DNA from: a bacterium
GTDB taxonomy: Bacteria; 4484-113; JAFGCY01
DNA: 64,000 bases
Assembly (NCBI GenBank): GCA_020440605.1
Contig: JAGRNT010000004.1
Location: forward strand, 62,001-126,000
Direction of reading: 5' to 3'
A program made the position numbers and the translations under genes. Below the pieces are notes generated by a model. It worked only from the letters and a program-made list of their open reading frames with translations. It was not told where the DNA came from and searched no databases. Below, piece after piece: positions 59,489 through 64,000 of the stretch (the first letter of the stretch is position 1; each line of letters starts with the position of its first letter).

Positions 59489-60301
59489 GTGACATCGAAC
59501 GAGACACCTGTGACATCCCGCAGCAGCCGCCCTGGCGGCCTGCGGGATTTCCATATCTCCCGCAGGAACAGGCGCGGTTTCACCCGCGTGAGCCTGGTGC
59601 TGGCGATTGCCATCTTCGCACTGGTCTCACTGCTGGCGGGAATCCAGGCCGGTGACATCGACCTCGCCGGCATGCTGCCGGCCGGCAAGGCCGCGAAGAA
59701 GGCCGCCAAACCGCAGAACCCCCTGTTGCTGGCCAGCCCTGCGGCTGCCGACACAGTCTCGGCGGATCCCGCCGCCGCAGCGGACAGTGCAGTGACGACG
59801 GAGCCGCTGGTCGCTGCCGTACCGGAGGGTGCGCAGCGCATCGACGGCCGCACGCGCCAGCTGATCTGCCGCGCCTTCGGACGGATGGACCCGGTCTTCG
59901 CCGCCGAGCGCCTGACGGCCCTCAATGACAACGACGCCACGCTCGTGCTGAGCTGCCTGAAGCGCCGCGACCTGGCCTTCATCCTCGAATCCAGTGAACC
60001 CGCGGTGGCTGCCAACTGGGTCAACATCCTGCTGCAGATGGACGATGCGCAGCAGCTGCTGCCCCCCGGTGAGAGCATTCTCGATCAGGTGAACGACTCC
60101 CTTGATGCCGGCACTCCGGCTGAGGCTGACAATCTGGTGCAGCCCACTTCCGGTCCGGCGGTTGCCCTGCGGCCTGACTTCATGCTCAGCCCCGAGGAGC
60201 ATGCGGCCGTCCTCGCTCAATTCCCGCAGTACCGTGCCGATACAGATACGGCGGGAGGGAGCGTGATTCCCGTGATTTCCGATTTCGAACTGAGCGACTA
60301 G
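59489..60301 (+). CDS. MotE-like flagellar protein (MgtE-N-type repeats)
   Basis: 270 residues, GTG start (an alternative GTG lies eight codons in). One membrane helix (about 35-53), an Ala/Pro-rich linker, then a C-terminal helical part with FGRMDPVFAAERLTALNDND and LVLSCLKRRDLAFILE, the repeat style of MgtE-N/MotE proteins. In Firmicutes and others MotE sits between FliJ and FliK, as here just before fliK. I infer a chaperone or stator-related role; confidence is moderate because similarity is in pattern only. Confidence 0.6.
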   Translation: MTSNETPVTSRSSRPGGLRDFHISRRNRRGFTRVSLVLAIAIFALVSLLAGIQAGDIDLAGMLPAGKAAKKAAKPQNPLLLASPAAADTVSADPAAAADSAVTTEPLVAAVPEGAQRIDGRTRQLICRAFGRMDPVFAAERLTALNDNDATLVLSCLKRRDLAFILESSEPAVAANWVNILLQMDDAQQLLPPGESILDQVNDSLDAGTPAEADNLVQPTSGPAVALRPDFMLSPEEHAAVLAQFPQYRADTDTAGGSVIPVISDFELSD

Positions 60302-60344
60302 CGCGAAACGAAGCGCAATCCATGCACTGAAAGGAGGTGCGTAC

Positions 60345-62480
60345 ATGAACCAGCTGGCAATGCTGCCCGTTGGCGAACAGGCCCTGGCCGGGCTGCCCAC
60401 GGCGGCAGGCATACCCGGCGAAGCGCGGGGAGCCCCGCCCGATGCGGCGGCCTTCTCCCTGATGCTCGGGGAACATCTCTGGACCTTGTCCCGCCCCGGC
60501 GGGACTGGAGGGGATGAAACACCGCAAGGCGCACTGCCCGTGGCGGGCCCGGGAGAGGCGGATGCCAACCCCCTGAAGCTGCTGCGCGGCCTGCTGGCCG
60601 AAGCCGTGAATCTCGCGGTTGACAACGCCGGTGGAGCGGAACAGCTCGCCGGGCAGCTGCTTTCCCGCATCCGTGAGGCCCTTGCCGCTCTGGCTGAGAT
60701 TCCCGGAGACAGTGCCGGGACGGGCGAATCCGCAGAGCAGGCCGGCAGCGCCAGCCTGGCTGTCAACGGTGCATCCGCTTCCCTGGAACTGCCGCCGGGC
60801 CTGAGCCGCCTGCTCAACCAGGCGCGTCCTGAGCCCAGTGGCAAGGGCCAGTCCGTGGAGTCCGGGGAAGCGGCGGAGCATGCTGACAGGCCGGTTCCGC
60901 ATGAAGCGAAACCGCAGCCGGCCAGTCCGGTCCTGCTCATGCCGCTGCTGCGCCAGGTGCTGCAGGAGTTCTTCAGTGAACTGCGCGCGGCCAGTCCCCA
61001 GCTGGAACTGCAGCCCGTGACAGGCGGACCTGCAATCCCGCCGCCGGTAATGGAAGCGGCCGGCGGGCCTGACAGCGGCCAGCCCAGCCCCGAGATCCCG
61101 GATCCGATCCTGGAGTTCGCGGAGCCCGGCAATCCGGAAACTGGCGTTGGCAGCCCGGATGGCAATGCAGACAATGAAGCCGGAATCACGCTTCCCGCCC
61201 GCGGAGGCACTGTGGCTGAACGGCCCGGAAACAGCCCGCTGCTGGCAGGCGAGCGGGGAGTGCTCAGTCCCTCCGCGCAGTGGTTCAACAGCCAGACTGA
61301 TCAGCAACAGCCCCGGGTCATTCCCGCGGAAATGCGGACGGTCCAGCCGGCTGTCCAGCCCGCGCTGCTCACTACTGCGCCGGCGCAGCAGCCGGATTAC
61401 GTGACGAGCCAGGCCCTGGAGCTGCCCGACGGCCAGACCGTGCAGCTGCAGCTCAGGGCTGAAAGTGCCAACGCACTTGACCCGACCAGCCGCTTCACGC
61501 TCAGCCTCTCCGATCCTGACAACCCGGAGGGGGAGCTGGAGATCGGCATGGAGCTGAGCAGCCGCGGCCCGGACAAACTGTTCACTGCGGCTGAAATGCA
61601 GCGTGTCAGTGCAGCACTGCAGCAGGTGCTCAGCGGTGACGGCAGCGGAGAGGCCAGCGTGGCACCCAGCCGCAGTGCGGCACGGATGGAAGCCAGCCCG
61701 GCCCCCGCACGCTCCGTCGCCATCCCGGAAGCGGACATGGCAACGGATGGCGTGGATGCCCCGGACACATTGCAGACTGAGGGTCCCATGCGCAGCACGG
61801 CCCCGGCCCATAGCGGCCAGCACGGCAATGAGGGCGACGACTCCCCGCGAGGATCGGCAGTCCCCGAAACTGACAAGGCCGAAGCCCAGCCGGCTGCGGC
61901 TCCCGCTGCCAGTGAACGGGCCTCACTGCTGAGCTCCGTACTCAGCCGCCGGGGCAGCCATGAGCGTGGCAATGCCGGTCCCGAGCAGGACCTGCTCAGC
62001 GGCGTCAGCCAGCCCCGCGAGCGCGTGCTGCACCCCGTGGAGAGCGGCAGCCTGAATCTGCAGCCGCAGCTCAGCGCCCATCCGCAGGCCGCTGACAACG
62101 TGCCGGAACGCCTGCTGCAGTTCAGCGCGCCGCAGGTCGGCACGGGGATCAGCGGTTATGCCCTCGATGAGCTGCGCCAGCAGCTGCTGGACAAGGTCAG
62201 CGAGTTCCGCAACGCCGGCGACGGCCTCTACAACATGAAGCTCGACCTCTACCCGAAGGAACTCGGGCGGATGGTCGTCAATCTCGCAGTGCGCGGTGAC
62301 AACGTCGCCCTGCAGGTCGCGGTGCTGAGCCGCGGCCAGCGCAGCGAGCTGCAGCGCAGCCTGGATGCCCTGAAGGACAGCCTCGAGGAGGACGGCCTGA
62401 AGGTGGTGGACCTGCGCGTGCTGGACCTCGGGGAGCCTGCGGGGGGCAACCGCAACACGAGCCAGGAGGGAGGAAGCTAG
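60345..62480 (+). CDS. fliK: Flagellar hook-length control protein
   Basis: 711 residues. AAGGAGGT lies six bases before the ATG. Most of the protein is low-complexity Ala/Gly/Pro/Glu/Ser sequence, the ruler region. The C-terminal Flg_hook domain is clear: DLYPKELGRMVVNLAVRGDN then LQVAVLSRGQRSELQ and LKVVDLRVLDLG. FliK is exported and switches the export apparatus from hook to filament substrates. Longer than the 400-500 residues of many FliK proteins. The stop is adjacent to the flgD ATG with no gap. Confidence 0.92.
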   Translation: MNQLAMLPVGEQALAGLPTAAGIPGEARGAPPDAAAFSLMLGEHLWTLSRPGGTGGDETPQGALPVAGPGEADANPLKLLRGLLAEAVNLAVDNAGGAEQLAGQLLSRIREALAALAEIPGDSAGTGESAEQAGSASLAVNGASASLELPPGLSRLLNQARPEPSGKGQSVESGEAAEHADRPVPHEAKPQPASPVLLMPLLRQVLQEFFSELRAASPQLELQPVTGGPAIPPPVMEAAGGPDSGQPSPEIPDPILEFAEPGNPETGVGSPDGNADNEAGITLPARGGTVAERPGNSPLLAGERGVLSPSAQWFNSQTDQQQPRVIPAEMRTVQPAVQPALLTTAPAQQPDYVTSQALELPDGQTVQLQLRAESANALDPTSRFTLSLSDPDNPEGELEIGMELSSRGPDKLFTAAEMQRVSAALQQVLSGDGSGEASVAPSRSAARMEASPAPARSVAIPEADMATDGVDAPDTLQTEGPMRSTAPAHSGQHGNEGDDSPRGSAVPETDKAEAQPAAAPAASERASLLSSVLSRRGSHERGNAGPEQDLLSGVSQPRERVLHPVESGSLNLQPQLSAHPQAADNVPERLLQFSAPQVGTGISGYALDELRQQLLDKVSEFRNAGDGLYNMKLDLYPKELGRMVVNLAVRGDNVALQVAVLSRGQRSELQRSLDALKDSLEEDGLKVVDLRVLDLGEPAGGNRNTSQEGGS

Positions 62481-62930
62481 ATGGAGATACTGAATACCCT
62501 GCCCGCGAATCTCGCCAACGGCGTGAACCAGCGGACCGTGCGCCTGCCGGATCCGGAGAACCCGGTGATCGCCGGTCCCGAGCAGACCGACAGCGGCCAG
62601 GACTTCATGCGCCTGATGATGGAACAGCTGCGCCACCAGGACCCGCTCAATCCGGCGGACGGTGCGCAGTTCACCCAGCAGCTGGCGACGATGAACAGCC
62701 TGCAGGCCCTGCTCGACATCAAGGGCCTGCTGGAGAATCAGACCACGGGCTCGGGTCTCGAGGAGGCCACAGCCCTGCTGGGCTACACGGTTGAGGGCGT
62801 GGATGCCAACGGAGCCCTGGTGGAGGGCCATGCCGACAGCGTCGAGGTACTGCAGGGCGTGCCGATGCTGCTTGTGGGAGACAAGCTGCTGCTGCCGGGA
62901 CAGGTGGTCTCGGTGCGCGAGGCACAGTAG
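62481..62930 (+). CDS. flgD: Flagellar hook-capping protein, short form
   Basis: 149 residues. The N-terminal FlgD signature is complete: QDFMRLMMEQLRHQDPLNP followed by FTQQLATMNSLQALLDI. The Ig-like C-terminal half (FlgD_ig/tudor, another 80-100 residues) is mostly absent; only a short beta segment remains (YTVEGVDANGALVEGH ... DKLLLPGQVVSV). Short FlgD forms occur in Gram-positive bacteria. GGAGG within the fliK end serves as ribosome site. Confidence 0.93.
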   Translation: MEILNTLPANLANGVNQRTVRLPDPENPVIAGPEQTDSGQDFMRLMMEQLRHQDPLNPADGAQFTQQLATMNSLQALLDIKGLLENQTTGSGLEEATALLGYTVEGVDANGALVEGHADSVEVLQGVPMLLVGDKLLLPGQVVSVREAQ

Positions 62931-62975
62931 TGGATGGACGGGAGATAGCCAGGATGGCTGACGGAGGAGAGCAGG

Positions 62976-63374
62976 ATGGTTGAGGGACTCTTGCCGGGTC
63001 AGATCCGCCCGGTGGCAGCCGGACAGCAGGCGGGGCCTGCGGTCCGCCGCCAGGAAGTGCCGGACGTGCAGTTCAGGCAGTTCCTGGACGAATCGCTCAG
63101 GAGCGACGGCGGCGTGAAGTTCAGCGCGCATGCGCTGAAGCGGATCAGCAGCCGCCGGATCGAACTGGGCAACAGGGAGATGAGTGAGATCGAGGACGCC
63201 GTCAGGCGTGCCGCCTCCAAGGGCTCAAGGGACAGCCTGCTGATGGCGGAGGACTTCGCACTGGTTGTCAACATACCGTCGCGCACGGTGATCACGGCCA
63301 TGGACCGTGGCGCCATGCGCGAGGGGGTGATCACGAACGTTGACAGCGCCGTGTTCCTGCAGGGAACGCGGTAG
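62976..63374 (+). CDS. Flagellar operon protein, TIGR02530 family
   Basis: 132 residues. FSAHALKRISSRRIELGNREM and FALVVNIPSRTVITAMD followed by NVDSAVFLQ are the family hallmarks. These small proteins lie between flgD and flgE in many non-proteobacterial flagellar operons; their role is unproven, perhaps in hook assembly. The start has GGAG about seven bases upstream. A GC-rich hairpin region separates it from flgE. Confidence 0.9.
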   Translation: MVEGLLPGQIRPVAAGQQAGPAVRRQEVPDVQFRQFLDESLRSDGGVKFSAHALKRISSRRIELGNREMSEIEDAVRRAASKGSRDSLLMAEDFALVVNIPSRTVITAMDRGAMREGVITNVDSAVFLQGTR

Positions 63375-63409
63375 GACAAGCCCCGGCAGGGGCCATTTCA
63401 GGAGCGGTG

Positions 63410-63475
63410 AGCCGGACCATCCCCGTGGGATGGAAGCTCAGGGACCCGCCGCCGGCTGCGGCGGGCCGCTCCTCC
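63410..63475 (+). other. Two hairpins between TIGR02530 gene and flgE
   Basis: CCATCCC-CGT-GGGATGG (63417-63433 approximately) and a CCGCCG/CGGCGG-type stem (63449-63466 approximately). No T-run follows, so these may stabilise or process the operon RNA instead of ending it. Confidence 0.4.
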
Positions 63476-63506
63476 ATGCAGCTCTCAATCATGGAGGAAC
63501 CAGAAC

Positions 63507-64000
63507 ATGGCAGGCAGTGCCTTCTTCACGGCCGCGAGCGGCCTTCGTAACCACCAGTTGCGCATCGACGCAATTGCCAACAACATCGCCAACGTCAACA
63601 CCACGGGCTTCAAGGGCTCGAACGTGATCTTCTCGGACGTGCTGAGCCAGACCCTGCGCGGGGCCAGCGCCCCGACCTCCAACTTCGGCGGCATCAACCC
63701 GAAGCAGGTCGGGCTCGGGATGCAGATCGCGGCGATCCACAACCTGATGCAGCAGAGCGCGCTCGAGAACACCTCGCGCCCCACGGACTTCGCGATCAAC
63801 GGCAGCGGCTTCTTCACGCTCTCCAACGGTAGCAGCAACATGTACACCCGCGCAGGCGACTTCAACGTCGACCGCGAGGGCCGGCTCGTTGCCAACAACG
63901 GCTGGCGCGTGCAGGGCTACACCCAGCTCAGCTCCGACGGCCAGAAGATCGACCCCGGCTCCAAGATCAGCGACGTCGTGATCAACTTCGGCCAGAAGAT
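63507..64000 (+). CDS. flgE: Flagellar hook protein FlgE (partial, cut by window end)
   Basis: 164 codons visible. The N-terminal rod/hook signature is clear: FFTAASGLRNHQLRIDAIAN followed by NIANVNTTGFKGS, then FAINGSGFF and YTRAGDFNVDREGRLV. GGAGGAA precedes the ATG by seven bases. The preceding flgD and TIGR02530 genes favour FlgE over FlgF or FlgG. The rest lies outside the window. Confidence 0.93.
   Translation, partial: MAGSAFFTAASGLRNHQLRIDAIANNIANVNTTGFKGSNVIFSDVLSQTLRGASAPTSNFGGINPKQVGLGMQIAAIHNLMQQSALENTSRPTDFAINGSGFFTLSNGSSNMYTRAGDFNVDREGRLVANNGWRVQGYTQLSSDGQKIDPGSKISDVVINFGQK

Overview
The window is about 64 kb of GC-rich DNA (roughly 65% by eye) from a diderm, flagellated bacterium. 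Evidence for a second membrane is many signal peptides and lipoboxes, a beta-barrel protein ending in Phe, and a secretin-type periplasmic protein. The flagellar order (MotE-like, fliK, flgD, TIGR02530 family, flgE), the coaD neighbour with a DivIVA/SepIVA-like coiled coil, and an ArgJ-type arginine pathway do not match a standard proteobacterial layout. I think an uncultured or poorly sampled phylum is likely, but I cannot name it from sequence alone.

Layout. 0-2.5 kb: end of a possible methyltransferase, then a DrrA/DrrB-like ABC exporter. 2.5-12.9 kb: HEAT-repeat protein, PilQ-like periplasmic protein, M30-like lipoprotein peptidase, coaD with a coiled-coil partner, secreted proteins of unknown function, lemA and small proteins. 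13.0-22.0 kb: five tandem paralogous lipoproteins of about 540 residues, probably seven-bladed propellers, plus two decayed remnants. 22.1-24.8 kb: a lone GlmL/MutL-like ASKHA protein and a TipA-like MerR regulator. 24.9-32.4 kb: a seven-gene operon on the minus strand (Na+/solute symporter, GNAT, ornithine/alanine racemase-like PLP enzyme, argB, argD, argC, argJ). 32.8-37.7 kb: unknown genes, then rpsO and pnp, the latter with a long RGG tail. 37.8-44.3 kb: isolated genes between repeat-rich spacers. 44.6-50.7 kb: a beta-barrel / FecR-cohesin / CHASE2-cyclase operon. 50.9-55.8 kb: rpmF-acpP behind a near-consensus promoter, thpR, a lone MacB-like permease and a YcaQ-like glycosylase. 55.8-59.4 kb: aminotransferase with two small lipoproteins, then purM with a third. 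59.5-64.0 kb: flagellar hook genes, cut by the window end.

Working together. The arg operon makes arginine by the ArgJ acetyl-recycling route and adds import and racemisation functions. The FecR, barrel and cyclase genes look like one envelope-sensing unit. An HD-GYP phosphodiesterase and a class III cyclase indicate cyclic-nucleotide signalling.

The most unusual DNA is non-coding or genome-wide: (1) the palindrome GTTGNCAAC (core TTGNCAA) is far commoner than composition predicts and lies mainly inside genes; (2) spacers carry arrays of 17-19-bp hairpins spaced about 24 bp apart, with fully covarying stems and a fixed CAT/ATG loop; (3) other spacers carry 7-bp, 9-bp, 52-bp and 104-bp repeats. 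No rRNA, tRNA, CRISPR array, insertion sequence or prophage was found.
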